Assembly (NCBI GenBank): GCA_033439265.1
Contig: JAVTVX010000001.1
Location: 12,480,608-12,544,607 of the forward strand
DNA from: Dillenia suffruticosa
Lineage: Eukaryota > Streptophyta > Magnoliopsida > Dilleniales > Dilleniaceae
Reading direction: 5' to 3'
DNA length: 64,000 bases
Position 1 is the stretch's first letter; each line of letters starts with the position of its first letter. Positions 21,725 to 34,109 of this stretch are shown here, one piece after another. The position numbers were made by a program, and so were the translations under genes. Below the pieces are notes generated by a model. That model was not told the origin of the DNA. It saw only the letters and a list, made by a program, of their open reading frames with translations, and did no database searches.

Positions 21725-24700
21725 TGTCACACCCCGACCAGCAAGTCAGACAAGCGAACAGACCGTCGCGACTCCTCAAGGCACGGGTATGCCCTACTCG
21801 CACATCAAGGTGACGCAAAGCTAATATTATGACCCTACTCGATATCATTAAATCAAAATCATATAGCGGAAGTAAAAAAAAAAGATAGTTTTCAATAAAT
21901 TTTTTTTTTCCTTAAAACATCTGCCTCCAATTTTCATATAATATTTATATGTATGGTCCAATCGTAAACAAAAATAGATATGATTACTTATCCGATAACG
22001 TCTCTCAGTAAAACTCGTGGGATAGTACCTCAATGTATGTCAAATACAGTATAAATTGAAAATATTAATATAAGGGGTGAGTATAATCCACATACTCAGT
22101 GAGAGAGGTGCAATGACTATATAATGAAAATAAATGAATTTGTGAGAGTAGTAAGTCAAAATATCATTTTCAAATTTATATTTCATTCATTTGCAAATAT
22201 ATCATATAATTCAAAATAATAGGCATCCTTATCATCAATCATATATCAATGGGGTGTCAAAAACACATTCTACCCATCGTTTGGCTTAATTAGGGTAAAA
22301 TCTACCAAGGGGCTACCAAAATGTCATAAGAATAAAACACATATATTTTTCCCCCTACCCTTGGTGTTGACACAGTTCTCACGTGGTGCTCATCTATTGG
22401 ATCCGTTAGACAGAGATAGGGGACTCAAACCCCGCTCACGTGTTACTCCATCACGTCACCCCGTCGGGTAAAAGCTTAATACCGTAGTAAGGAGTGCACC
22501 ATAACCACTATATACCATCCCATAATCATACACATGTGTCATATGTCATCATTCATAAATCCTTACTCGTAAAAACAAGACACTATCAAGTAACCATAAT
22601 ATTAGGATGTAAATTTTTACCGAATAACATTTCAAGACATGGCACAAACATTAAAGCATTTTTAAATCACATTTCAAATTTCATTTATAAAATCATGATC
22701 AAAACTATTTCTCATTTAAAGTCAAAAATAGTTCGTCCTACTCACCTCGGCTGGGGAGGGTACGCCACTCCCCCTAATTATCCTCGTTTCTCGAACGAGT
22801 CATCTCTCGAATCCTAATCCTAAGTTAAACAATATCATTTATTAATTCAATATTATATAGTTAGATTACAACATGCATATAAAAATGGCCTATTTCATAA
22901 GCTTAAATTTCAATTTTCATACTAAGAGGAATTTCTACAAATATATAACGCGCAGGTTTAGTAAAATCATGATATCTTCAAAAATCTTGATCAGAGTCAA
23001 TTGATTTAAATTTTCTCTTAACACTAAGACATATATCTCCAACTTTTATGTCCAGACTATCTTCAAATTTGGAATACACAAATTTATAAAAAAAAAATTA
23101 TCATTTTTCGTGCTAAGTTCCTAAAACCAATTCCGCACAGTTTTGGAAGAAATTTCATATCTCCCAGTATACACCTCTAATTTAAGAGGTTCTTTCTCAA
23201 ATTGAAGGTAAGACATAGATCTAAAACTTTCTAGTTTTTACCATCCTCGGATTCTAAATGTATAATTTTATAAAATTCGGTTTTCATCTAACTTTCAGTT
23301 TTAGAACTACTTTTGCACAGTTTTAGTAATATCATCATAACTTTCTGTATACAACTCCGATTCAAGTGATCTTTATCTCAAATTAACGATACGTCAGAGA
23401 CCTAAAACTTTCATGTTTACATTTCTCCAAATTCAGAACAGAAGATACCTCAAAAATTCATAAACATTACTGGTCGTACACAGGACATGAAACAGAATTC
23501 GTGAAACATGCTAGACTTCCAAAAATCACCAAAAATTGATTTCTTCATGAAATGTCTTACATGATATACCATTTTTAAAACTTAGGAAGTATAGTTTATA
23601 AAGAAATAAATATTTAAGATTTTTGAATTCTACAGAATGAGATATTCTAAAAAAGTTATACAAGACTCAATCTAGAAATCAACATTTAGCATTCTAGTAT
23701 GGATACCAAAGTAACTACTCATCAAATAATTTAATTTTAGCATAAATTAGAATATGTTACCTCCTTTATAAGCTCTCTTGCTAACAATATATATCACCAC
23801 CCCCTTTGAATATTTGAATTTTTATCACCTTAGAAAAAAATCAAATCACAATAAACATAAATTCCGATACAATACCTCTATACTTCTAATTGAAATTCAA
23901 GAATTCCCAAAAATGTTCTTACCCCCTTGGCTCCATAGTTAAACTCAAAATGGATATAGAACCCTCACAATTTCGTCCAAGGTGAGTTTGAATGAAGAAA
24001 ATAAGCCAAACTCTTCTTAAACAAGTTCTTTTATAAACCTAGTTAAATATCCTTAACCATTGGATCATTCCATGCATTATCTTGACCTTCCACTTGTCCT
24101 AGCACTTAACCCATACAATTGTTGATTCAAGCAACCTCCATGCACTCCACCAAGTGTCTTTGGACATCCATGTCAAGGGGGAGAAGTGTCACAATCTAGA
24201 ACAAGCTATTTTAGTTGGTTTTTATGCAAAAATTTCTACCCAATAAGTTTTCATGCATAAATTTCTATCCAATGAGGTTTCTTGAATGTGAAAATCCTAT
24301 GTGGCCACTAACCAACCTTATTTCCCTCTTGACCAATCATTTCGCTCCAATTGTCCATCCTCGAGTGATTTGCAACTTAGTCCCTTAACTTTTCTCAATT
24401 ACATTTAAACTCCTAATTTTTAACAATTGTATTTTTTGTCCCTATGAAATTTTGTTTGAAATTTCTTAAATATGTGAAATTTCATTTAAATATCTTTATT
24501 TAAGTGTGTAGGCCTTCTCTTAGCTATTTTTGACTTCTTTAGGCCTTGTCGGCACTTTCTAAGAAGTTTTTCGCCTTACCGATAAAATTTTTAGTTTTAA
24601 CGATTTTGAGGCGAAATCTCAAAATAAATAATTAAATAATTAAATAGATGTCTCAAAAGAATGCTAATATATTTAGAATCATGAGAAATAGTACATAATA

Positions 24701-24726
24701 TACAGTCGCTAAAAATCGATGTTACA
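21725..24726 (-). repeat. 3' LTR of element B (complete, 3002 bp)
   Basis: On the minus strand it runs from TGTAACATCG to GGTGTGACA. 22177-24726 aligns with 29733-32318. The 450 bp at 21725-22176 have no partner in the other LTR. Confidence 0.93.
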
Positions 24727-24743
24727 ATTCCTAACCCCCTAAT
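24727..24743 (-). other. Polypurine tract of element B
   Basis: On the minus strand it reads TTAGGGGGTTAGGAATT and directly precedes the 3' LTR. Confidence 0.8.
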
Positions 24744-24774
24744 AAAAAGTTTCGTTCTCGAAACTAAACTGAAA

Positions 24775-26073
24775 CTATGCGGCAAATAGTTGGGGGTACT
24801 GTCTCCTCATAGCATCCTCGGACTCCCAAGTTTACTTCTCGATCTGGTTATTCCTCCAAAGTACTCTGACCAGGGGGACCTCCTTGCTCCGTAACTTTTT
24901 GGTCTGTCTATCTAAGATGGCTACGGAATGGATGGGGAAACTCAAGTCATCGTTCAACTCTATTGGTGGAGGCTCCGGTACATGGGAAGGATCAGGAAGG
25001 TACTTCCTCAGTATCGAAATATCGAATATATCGTGAATTCGTGCCAACTCAAGAGGTAGATCCAATCTATATGCCACTTTCCCAATCCTCTCAAGGACTC
25101 GGAAAGATCCAATGTATCTAGGGTTAAGCTTTCCCCACTGTCTGAATCGGATCGTCCCCTTCCAAGGGGATACCCTCAGAAATACCATGTCTCCCTCCCC
25201 GAACTCCAAAGGTCACCGTCGTCTATCTGCATAGCTTTTCTGCCTATTCTAGGTAGCTTTTATCCGAGCACAGATGACCTTTACTTTTTCCCGAGTCTCC
25301 TTAATCAAATCTATACAACTGAGCTGTCTCTCCCCGACCTCATCCCAACACAAGGGTGTCTGACACTTTCTCCCGTATAAGGCTTCGTATGGTGGCATCC
25401 CAATACTAGTCTCGTAGCTATTGTTGTAGGCGAACTCAATCAACGGGAGGTGCTGGTCCCAACTTTCCTTAAAGTCCATGACACAAGATTTCAACATATC
25501 CTCTAGTGTCTGAATGATCCTCTCAGACTGACCATCCATCTGGGGTGAAATGCAGTACTGAATTTCAGTTGGTACCCATGGCCTCTTGCAACTTCAGCCA
25601 AAATCGAAAAGTAAAAGTGAGTCTCTGTCCGATACAATGGACACTGGAACTCCATGCAGTCGAACTACCTCACTGATGTACAGACGGAACAAACCCTCTA
25701 ATGGATAGCTGTTGCGAATGGGAAGGAAATGTGCGGACTTGGTGAGTCTATCTACGATCACCCAGATAGCATCATGTCGTGCCGAAGTCCGTGGAAGACC
25801 TATTACAAAATCTATGGTGATATGCTCTCACTTCTATTCAGGAATGGGAAGAGGTTGTAGTGTGCCGGCAGGTCGCTGATGCTCAGCCTTCACCTGCTGG
25901 CATACCAAGCACCGAGTAACAAAACTGGCTATCTCACGTTTCATGCCCGCCCACCAGTAACTTTCTCGAATCGTCCGGTACATCTTTGTACTACAAGGAT
26001 GTATAGCATAGGCTGAAGAGTGAGCCTCCTCTAATATAGCACGTCTAAGGTCATCATCCTTTGGAATACACAT
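24775..26073 (-). pseudogene. Integrase with chromodomain-like tail, element B
   Basis: The start region includes [19 protein letters not shown] and the HHCC-finger end [16 protein letters not shown] at about 25860-25910. The DDE core is recognised by VDRLTKSAHFLPI and SDRDS in broken frames near 25600-25770, then DGQSERIIQTLEDMLKSCV and [18 protein letters not shown] at 25380-25540. The GPF/Y-like module reads NPRYIGSFRVLERIGKVAYR near 25090-25140. The tail has VPLVRVLWRNNQIEK followed by a stop and then TWESEDAMRRQYPQLF to about 24775. Several stops and frameshifts are present. Confidence 0.9.
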
Positions 26074-26184
26074 ACGTCTCCCAAAAACTATTAGACCATC
26101 ACTCCTAACTCTGAAGTCTCCGCCTTCCCCTTTCTTGATCCTCTCAACAATCTCTTGAAGCTCCTCGTCGATAGACTGAAGTTT

Positions 26185-27545
26185 TCAAATGTGGTCAAGC
26201 AAAGTCCGTCTCACCTCAAATCTGGCTAAAAGGGCTCCAAAATCATCTGTGGCCAGTCTGACTCCTAGGGAGTGGAGTCCAATAAGACACGAGAGATAAG
26301 AACTCTCGGTAGGTGTTGACGATGATGACTTGCGGCTTAGTGCATCCGCAATGACATTTGCTTTTCCCGGGTGGTAGTCGATAATCAAATCATAGTTTTT
26401 GAGAAACTCCAACCATCTCCTCTGAGTTACTTCAAACTTTTGTGATTTGCATACACTCGGCAACTAACCCCATATAGATAGTGTCACCAAATCTTCAAAG
26501 CGAACACAATAGCAGCAAGCTCTAAGTCGTGGGTAGGATAATTTAGTTCATGCCTCTTCAGTTTCAGGAGGCGTAAGCGATGACTCGACCCTTCTGCATC
26601 AGAACACAACCTAGTCCCTGTCAGCTAGTATCGTAGTATACCTCGTACTCCCAATCGCTAGTAGGGAGAGCGAGAATGGGTGCTGACGTTAGTCGTTGTT
26701 TGAGCTCCTAAAAACTCGCCTTACAGCGGTCATCCCAAACAAACTTGACCTCTTTCCACGTCAAGTTGAAGAGTGGAGTGGCAATCTTAGAGAATTCCTC
26801 TACAAACCTCCGATAATATCCTGCCAATCCAAGGAAACTCCGCACCTCCATAACACTCCTTGGTTGCTCCCATTTTAGAATAGCCTCAACTTTCTTTGAG
26901 TCCACAAAGATCCCATAAGCAGAAACCACATGACCTAGAAAGTCAATCTCCCTCAGCCAAAACTCGCCGTTGTTGTATTTGGCATATAGTTTTTTCTCAC
27001 GGAGTGTCTGCAATACAACTCGTAGGTGCTGGGAATGCTCCTCATCATTCCTCGAATACACAAGAATATCGTCGATGAAGACGATAACAAATCTATTCAG
27101 AAAGGAGTGGAATATCCGGATCATCAGGTCCATAAAAGCTGCCAGGGCATTAGTTAGCCCAAACGGCATCACCAAGAACTCAAAGTGACCGTATCGGGTC
27201 CTAAAAGCTGTCTTGGGAATATCACTTTCCCTGATCCGTAGCTGATGATCTTAGGTCGATCTTAGAAAAAACCCAAGCCCCCTGCAACTGGTCAAACAAA
27301 TCATCAATCCGAGGTAACAGGTATCGATTTTTTACGGTCACTCGATTCAACTGTCGATAATCGATGCATAGTCTGAGAGTGCCATCCTTCTTTCGGACAA
27401 ATAATGCAGGAGCTCCCCAAGGTAAAGTGCTTGGTCTGATGAAGCCCTTATCCAACAGTTCTTGCAACTGGACTTTTAGCTCTTTCAACTCTACTGGGGC
27501 CATTCTATATGGCGGAATGGAGATAGGCGCAGTGCCTGGGGCCAA
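26185..27545 (-). pseudogene. Reverse transcriptase and RNase H, element B
   Basis: The RT starts near 27545 with [18 protein letters not shown]. It contains [35 protein letters not shown] at about 27130-27175 and the catalytic [10 protein letters not shown] with both Asp codons within 27068-27079. The connection reads [16 protein letters not shown]. RNase H is degraded at 26460-26700. Its end is visible as [20 protein letters not shown] and ADALSRKSS near 26310-26430. Frames are broken near 27200 and 26700. Confidence 0.92.
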
Positions 27546-27617
27546 ATCAATGGCAAAATCAAACTTTCGGACTGGAGGTAATCCGGGTAGCTCCTCAGGG
27601 AATATATCAAGAAATTC

Positions 27618-28121
27618 CTACACCACTGGGACATCATTTATTCTTAGTCCCTCTATTGTGGTGTCTACAACATGCGCCAGATATACTGTATAGCCTTTAT
27701 TCATCAATCTACAGGCTTCTAAAGCGGATATCACACAATTCAGGAGAACCCGTCTAATTCCATGAAAAACCAATACTGGACACCCCGGTCTCTGAAATTT
27801 GACTGTCTTAGCAAAACAGTCCACTGAATCTCTATGCTGGTGTAACCAATCCATACCTAGGATGGCATCGAAGTCCCGTATGTTTAGTGGAATTAGATCC
27901 GCTTTTAACACTATGCTTTCCACCTCGACTCCACAGTCTTGGTACACCTCTTTCCTAACAATCTGCTCCCCCAAGAGAGTAATGACTAACAGTGCTTTAT
28001 CCAGTGGTACTAGAACCTTGTCAGTATAGTCAGCGAAGTCCATGCTCACAAATGAACTATTCACCCCAGTGTCAATCAACACACGGGCATCTCTTCCGAA
28101 GATAATCATAGTGCCTATCAC
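27618..28121 (-). pseudogene. Aspartic protease region, element B
   Basis: The active-site motif is LIDTGVNSSFVS, with Asp-Thr-Gly at about 28065-28073, and the downstream block is DFDAILGMDWL. The protein is open over 167 codons here, the longest intact stretch of the element apart from gag. Fusion to the RT is broken downstream. Confidence 0.88.
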
Positions 28122-28479
28122 CCAAATTTATGAAGTCTATTAGCCCAATATTATCAAAATAATTGAAAATTACTTAAGGATAAAACCTCAAAATGGATAT
28201 ATATATCATCTTTCAAATTTCACCAAAATATATCAGAGTCTAAAGTTCTTGTACATCATCAGGATGAGGAGTAGGGGTAGCACCTGTTACTCTATCTGAA
28301 CTTGCCTGTGCCTCCTCGTCGGTCATAGCATATAGTCTAGCCTGCGTCCTGGGCTACTAACAAGGAGGTGGAGCATGCATGTTACTCCCAGTGAAAAACT
28401 TCCATGCGGTACTATGAGGAGGTGCTATAGAAGGTGTTGAACTGTCCCTAGGGCCATAAGGAAAGCTCCGATATGGAGC

Positions 28480-29565
28480 ATGACTGTACCCCTCAGCTCG
28501 TAGATTAGGACAGTGGTCCTTAAAGTGTCCCTCCTTTCTACACTGATAACATCTACTAGAGAATTAGCATGGCCCTGGATGTGCCTTTTTACAAATCGGG
28601 CAGGACCTTCTCTGCGCTCCTCCGAACCATGGCACAGTACCCAAGTTACCTCCTGGTGTGCTCATCGAGGCTGATAGCTGCCCATACTACCTATGAGGCG
28701 TGGACCCAGGCCCCTGTCTAGGGCCGTCGCTAAATGAATCTCGACCTCTGCTCCTCTTGGAGCTCTGTCCCTACTCAAATCCAGGCCTCTTCCTTTGGTC
28801 TTGCTAGTCACAGATTCTATTCCGTTCTTTAATGTTCTGCTCTACTCTCAGTGCCCATTGTAGAACTCTAGCGTATGTATCCTCCTTGGAGACTGTCATC
28901 CGGTCTTTGATGGCGAGATTTAGTCTATGTTCAAATTTGAATCTCCTGGTCTCCTCAGTCGCCACCAACTCTGGGAAAAATGCCATCAGTCTGCGAAACA
29001 CGGTCTCGTACTCTAACACAGACTTCTGCCCTTGCTTCAACTCTAAGAACTCTCCGCCGCTTCATGTCATGGTCGAATATCGTGTAATACTGGGAATCAA
29101 ACTCCCTCAGAAAGTCGTCCCAAATCAGCGGCTCATTTGCTCTATCCTTGACGCCGTCCCACCAGTCATGGGTGTCATCCTCTAACAATCTGACTGCTAT
29201 CACTAGCTTGAGTCTATCCTCAACACCTATGTCCTCTACAGCCTCTTTGATCCATTTGAGCCACTTCCTGGCCACAACGGGGTTGTGGGTCCCAAAGAAC
29301 GACTCACACCCTAGACTCCTAGCCTCTCTCAGCAAAGTGGAGACCTCTGTCATTTGTCGTCGAGTAGCTGGCGTAGTTGTCAGCATAGGAGTGGGCGCTG
29401 GTACCGCTGCAGGTACAGGCAGAGTCTCAACAGCCAGTGTAGGTGGTGCTCTCATCTAGTCTCGGTAGGGCCGTCCACCACTCCATCATCTCCTAGAGTG
29501 TGGGGTGGCGGTTCAGGCAGAGGTGCTTCTCTAGTAGGAAGGGGCCTGAGGCGCTTGAGGTGATG
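28480..29565 (-). pseudogene. gag of element B, broken
   Basis: The N-terminal Pro-rich part lies near 29459-29565, then a stop. The capsid reads SLGCESFFGTHNP, WLKWIKEAVEDIGV and LIWDDFLREFDSQYY (29100-29330). After a frameshift it continues SVLEYETVFRRLMAFFPEL at 28955-29030. A CCHC knuckle CYQCRKEGHFKDHC lies at 28510-28551, preceded by a second Cys-rich motif (CPICKKAHPGPC). It is not translatable as one frame. Confidence 0.88.
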
Positions 29566-29732
29566 ATGCGGCCTCAAGCGTGGTCTTGATAGTATGCCTT
29601 GGTCATCCTTGAGGACGCATAGTGCTATATTAAAGGATCACGCTTAGTATTTAAGAGTAGAAAAGCAAAGGGTTAGGTGTCAACCTAACCCCCCTAATAA
29701 GGATTGATGTTATGAGACCATAGGAGGCAAAT
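29566..29732. other. Deletion junction at inner edge of element B 5' LTR
   Basis: The expected PBS (complement of TGGTATCAGAGC) and the last 450 bp or so of the 5' LTR are missing. LTR homology starts abruptly at about 29733. No other feature is seen. Confidence 0.7.
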
Positions 29733-32318
29733 TATATTTCGTTCATTTGCAAATATATCATATAATTCAAAATAATAGGCATCCTTATTATCAATCATGC
29801 ATCAATGGGGTGTCAAAAACACATTCTACCCATATTTTGGCTTAATTAGGGTAAAATCTACCAAGGGGCTACCAAAATATCATAAGAATAAAACACATAT
29901 ATTTTTCCCCCTACCCTTGGTGTTGACACAGTTCTCACGTGGTGCTCATCTATTGGATCCGTTAGATAGAGATAGGGGACTCAAACCCCTGCCTCACTTG
30001 TTACTCCACCACGTTACCTCCGTCGGGTAAAAGCTTAATACCTAGTAAGGAGTACGCCATAACCCACTATATACCACCCCATAATCATACACATGTGTCA
30101 TATGTCATCATTCATAAATCCTTACTCGTAAAACAAGACACTATCAAGTAACCATAATATTAGGATGCAAATTTTTACCGAATAACATTTCAAGACATGG
30201 CACAAACATTAAAGCATTTTTAAATCATATTTCAAATTTCATTTATAAAATCATGATCAAAACTATTTCTCATTTAAAGTCAAAAATAGTTCGTCCTACT
30301 CACCTCGGCTAGGGAGGGTACGCCACTTCCTCCCCCTAACTATCCTCATTTCTCGAACGAGTCATCTCTCGAATCCTAATCCTAAGTTAAACAATATCAT
30401 TTATTAATTCAATATTATATAGTTAGATTACAACATGCATATAAAAAATGGCCTATTTCATAAGCTTAAATTTCAATTTTCATACTAAGAGGAATTTCTA
30501 CAAACATATAACGCGCAGGTTTAGTAAAATCATGATATCTTCAAAAATCTTGATCGGAGTCAATTGATTTAAATTTTCTCTTAACACTAAGACATATATC
30601 TCCAACTTTTATGTTTAGATCATCTTCAATTTTGGAATACACGAATTTAAAAAAAAAAATTATCATTTTTCGTGCTAAGTTCCTAAAACCAATTCCGCAC
30701 AGTTTTGGGAGAAATTTCATATCTCTCAGTATACATCTCCAATTTAAGAGCTTCTTTTTCAAATTGAAGGTAAGACATAGATCTAAAACTTTCTAGTTTT
30801 GACCATCCTCGGATTCTAAATGTATAATTTTATAAAATTCGGTTTTCATCTCACTTTCAGTTTTAGAACTACTTCTGCACAGTTTTAGTAATATCATCAT
30901 AACTTTCTGTATACAACTCCAATTCAAGTGATCTTTATCTCAAATTAACGATACGTCAGAGACCTAAAACTTTTATGTTTAACATTTCTCCAAATTCGGA
31001 ACAGAAGATACCTCAAAAATTCATAAACGTTACTGGTCGTACACAGGACATGAAACAGAATTTGTGAAACAGAATTTGTGAAACAGAATTTGTGAAACAT
31101 GCTAAACTTCCAAAAATCACCAAAAATTGATTTCTTTATGAAATGTCTTACATGATATACCATTTTTAAAACTTAGAAAGTCTAGTTTATAGATAAATAA
31201 ATATCTTAGATTTTTGAATTCTACAGAATGAGATATTCTAAGAAAGTCATACAAGACTCAATCTAAAAATCAACATTTAGCATGCTAGTATGGATACCAA
31301 AGTAACTACTCATCAAATAATTTAATTTTAACATAAGTTAGAATATGTTATCTCCTTTGTAAGATCTTTTGCTAACAATATGTATTACCATCCCCTTTGA
31401 ATCTTTGAATTTTTATCACCTTAGAAAAAAATTAAATCACAATAAATATAAATTCCGATACAATACCTCTATGCTTCCAATTGAAATTCAAGAATTCTCA
31501 AAAATGTTCTTACCCCCCTTGGCTCCATAGTTGAACTCAAAATGGATATAGAACCCTCACAATTTCATCCAACGTGAGTTTAAATGAAGAAAATAGGTCA
31601 AACTCTTCTTAAACGAGTTTTTTTATAAACCTAGTCAAATATCCCTAACTATTGGATCATTCCATGCATTATCTTGACCTTTCACTTGTCCTAGCACTTA
31701 ACCCATGCAATTGTTAATTCAAGCAACCTCCATGCACTCCACCAAGTGTCTTTGGATGTCCATATCAAGGGGGAGAAGTGTCACAATCTAGAACAAGCTA
31801 TTCTAGTTGATTTTCATATAAAAATTTCTACCCAATAAGTTTTCATGCATAAATTTCTATCCAATGAGATTTCTTGAATGTGGAAAATCTTATGTGGCCA
31901 CTAACCAACCTTATTTCTCTCTTGATCAATCATTTCACTCCAATTGTCCATCCTTGAGTGGTTTGCAACTTAGTCACTTAACTTTCCTCAATTATATTTA
32001 AACCCCTAACTTTTAACAATTGTATTTTTTGTCCTTATGAAATTTTGTTTGAAATTTCTTAAATATGTGAAATTTCATTTAAACATCTTTATTTAAGTGA
32101 GTAGGCCTTCTCTTAGCTATTTTTGACTTCTTTAGGCCTTGCCGGCACTTTTCGAGAAGTTTTTCGGCTTACCGATAAAATTTTCAATTTTAGTGATTTT
32201 GAGGCGAAATCTCAAAATAAATAATTAGATAATTAAATAGATGTCTCAAAAGAATGCTTATATATTTAGAATCATGAGGAGTAATACATAATATACGTCA
32301 CTAAAAATCGATCTTACA
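29733..32318 (-). repeat. 5' LTR of element B, truncated
   Basis: It aligns along its length with 22177-24726 with scattered differences. At about 31059-31105 it has three consecutive copies of a GAAACAGAATTTGT unit where the other LTR has one. Confidence 0.92.
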
Positions 32319-32391
32319 AACTAACTTTTTTTAACTTCATTGTAGTGAAAAGTTTTCTCTAATATATTATTAATTTTCTTTTCTTTTGAAG

Positions 32392-33010
32392 ATTTTATGA
32401 TGATAAGTGACTCTAAAAAAGAGAGAATAGAATGACACCTCATATAGATGAAAAAGTCTCATTTGAAAGAAACATGTTCTTTAGAAGACTTTTTCCAAGT
32501 GAAAATGAATGTGTTAGCGTCTATAATGAGTTTGTTGAATTTTCTCTAAAAAAATGAATCATTTGGAGATTCTAATTCAATTACTTGTAGGTATAAAACG
32601 GATCCAAGAAAGTGGTGGGCATGTTATGGTTCAAAGGCACTTTTGCTTCAAAAATTGACTTTTAAAATATTTGGACAATGTAGCTCCTCCTCTTGTTGCG
32701 AAAGGAATAGGAGCACTTATTCTTTTATTTGTTCATTTAAAAGAAACAAATTAAGTCCAATGTGTGCAGAAGACGGTATTTGTCTATAACAATTTTCGTC
32801 TTTTGTCAAGAGGCACATCTCAATATAATGATGAGATGACAAAATTGTGGAATATTGGAGAAGATCAATTTGGGAGCACAGAAGATGTTGGTATTCTTGA
32901 AATTGTTAATCTAATATTGGATGAATAAAGATTTGAAGAGTGTGGTTTTTAATGAAGATGCAGATACGAGTACGAAGAATGACAGTGATAACAAAGAATT
33001 GGTTTTGTAA
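32392..33010 (+). pseudogene. hAT transposase, 3' exon with dimerisation domain
   Basis: The C-terminal half of the gene begun at 20022. The hAT dimerisation region is recognisable by RYKTDPRKWWACYGSKAL at about 32590-32640 (partly frame-shifted) and by SSSCCERN near 32685. It continues VYNNFRLLSRGTSQYNDEM-like sequence near 32783-32840, then FGSTEDVGILEIVNLILDE and a TAA at 33008. The exon start at 32392 follows TTTTGAAG, a plausible acceptor matching the donor at 21681. Stops and small shifts are present. Family identity is firm. Confidence 0.85.
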
Positions 33011-33949
33011 ATTATATTTGTTTTTTAATTTAGTTTTTGTTTAAGAATAAAATATGTTTAGTTTAATGAATTATTTGGTTATTTAATTTTAAATTTTGTT
33101 TTGATTTTATTTGTCTTATAATTAATGATTGCATATTTGATATTTTTATTTTTATTATAAAAGATGATTATTTCATTATTTTCATAAAATAATTAATATA
33201 TGTATAAAAGTTTTTATATTTTTAATATGTATGCATTTTCCACACGTTTTTGTTTCCTATATTTATAAAATATTATTTTTTGGTTTCGTTTCTGTTTCTG
33301 TTTTCATTTCTAGTTTATGGTCCATACAGCACAGACCTTTGTACCATGACATGTCTTATTACTATAAACTTAATCTTATTTTGTGATTGTATGCGTATGT
33401 GCTTCAAGAGATTTGGTGGCAATTTAGGGCTTAAATCTATGTTATGCTAGTAGGTAATAAGAATAAGAAAAGGGAAGAAAAAATGACCAAGTCTATTCTT
33501 TAGCATCTTACCTATGCTTATAACTTGTAATAAGATTGGTTGTGCTGATATCTAATTTCTGATGAGAATTTTTTTTTATATGTTCATAGAGAAAGTACAT
33601 GCTTTGGCTCTATGAATTAATTTATGACTTGCTCATACTTGATCAACTTTTAGGATGTGTTTAGATACAAGATGGAGAAGTTCTTATGCAAATAAATTGT
33701 TTTCTAGATGTAAATTTTGAACTCTCCAATCAAAATGGTTTTGATTTAATGACAATTTTAAAAAATTTAGAGGAAAATTTTAGTTTACTATGAAGAGCTA
33801 TATGCCTTTGTATAATTTTTCATTTTTAGCAATGGAAAAATATGAATTTTTAATAAGAAAAAATAGTGAATAAATGCTCTCTATGAGTTCATTTGTGTAA
33901 TCGATATGCTCTCTTAGTATTGAAAAGAAATACCTTGCAATAGAACATA
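33011..33949. other. AT-rich region after hAT gene
   Basis: It probably includes the 3' end of the hAT element. I could not identify its terminal inverted repeat or a target duplication. No gene is seen. Confidence 0.5.
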
Positions 33950-34109
33950 CATTACAAAATAAATGCCCTATTCAGATGGACAAAAACTGTCTACTAAATT
34001 TGATAAAACCATCGGTAGAAGCTTCTCTAATGGATAGAGATTCAGTTGGCTATACGCCAATCGAGATAGATCTATCCCGACAATTATGGTTACTGTTGGA
34101 GCATGTCCT

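Larger units (their letters stand above)
21725..32318 (-). mobile_element. Ty3/gypsy LTR retrotransposon B, TSD AACTA
   Basis: A 10.6-kb element on the minus strand. The outer ends are TGTCACACC (21725) and TTACA (32318), with 5-bp duplications AACTA at 21720-21724 and 32319-32323. Order on the minus strand is 5' LTR remnant, gag, protease, RT, RNase H, integrase, chromodomain-like tail, PPT and 3' LTR. The 5' LTR lacks its inner 450 bp or so together with the PBS, so the element could not replicate by itself even if its ORFs were intact. It lies inside an intron of a hAT transposase gene. It is related to element A in protein sequence, but the LTRs are different. Confidence 0.96.

Noticed and set aside
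22177-32318. A segmental duplication of host DNA (22177-24726 versus 29733-32318)
   Set aside because: TG...CA-type ends, a PPT, gag-pol between the copies and an AACTA duplication show they are LTRs.
18900-33350. Terminal inverted repeats for the hAT element
   Set aside because: I looked for CAGGG/TAGGG-type ends with 8-bp duplications in both flanks and found no convincing pair. AGGATGTGTTT at 19523 and 33653 is in direct, not inverted, orientation.
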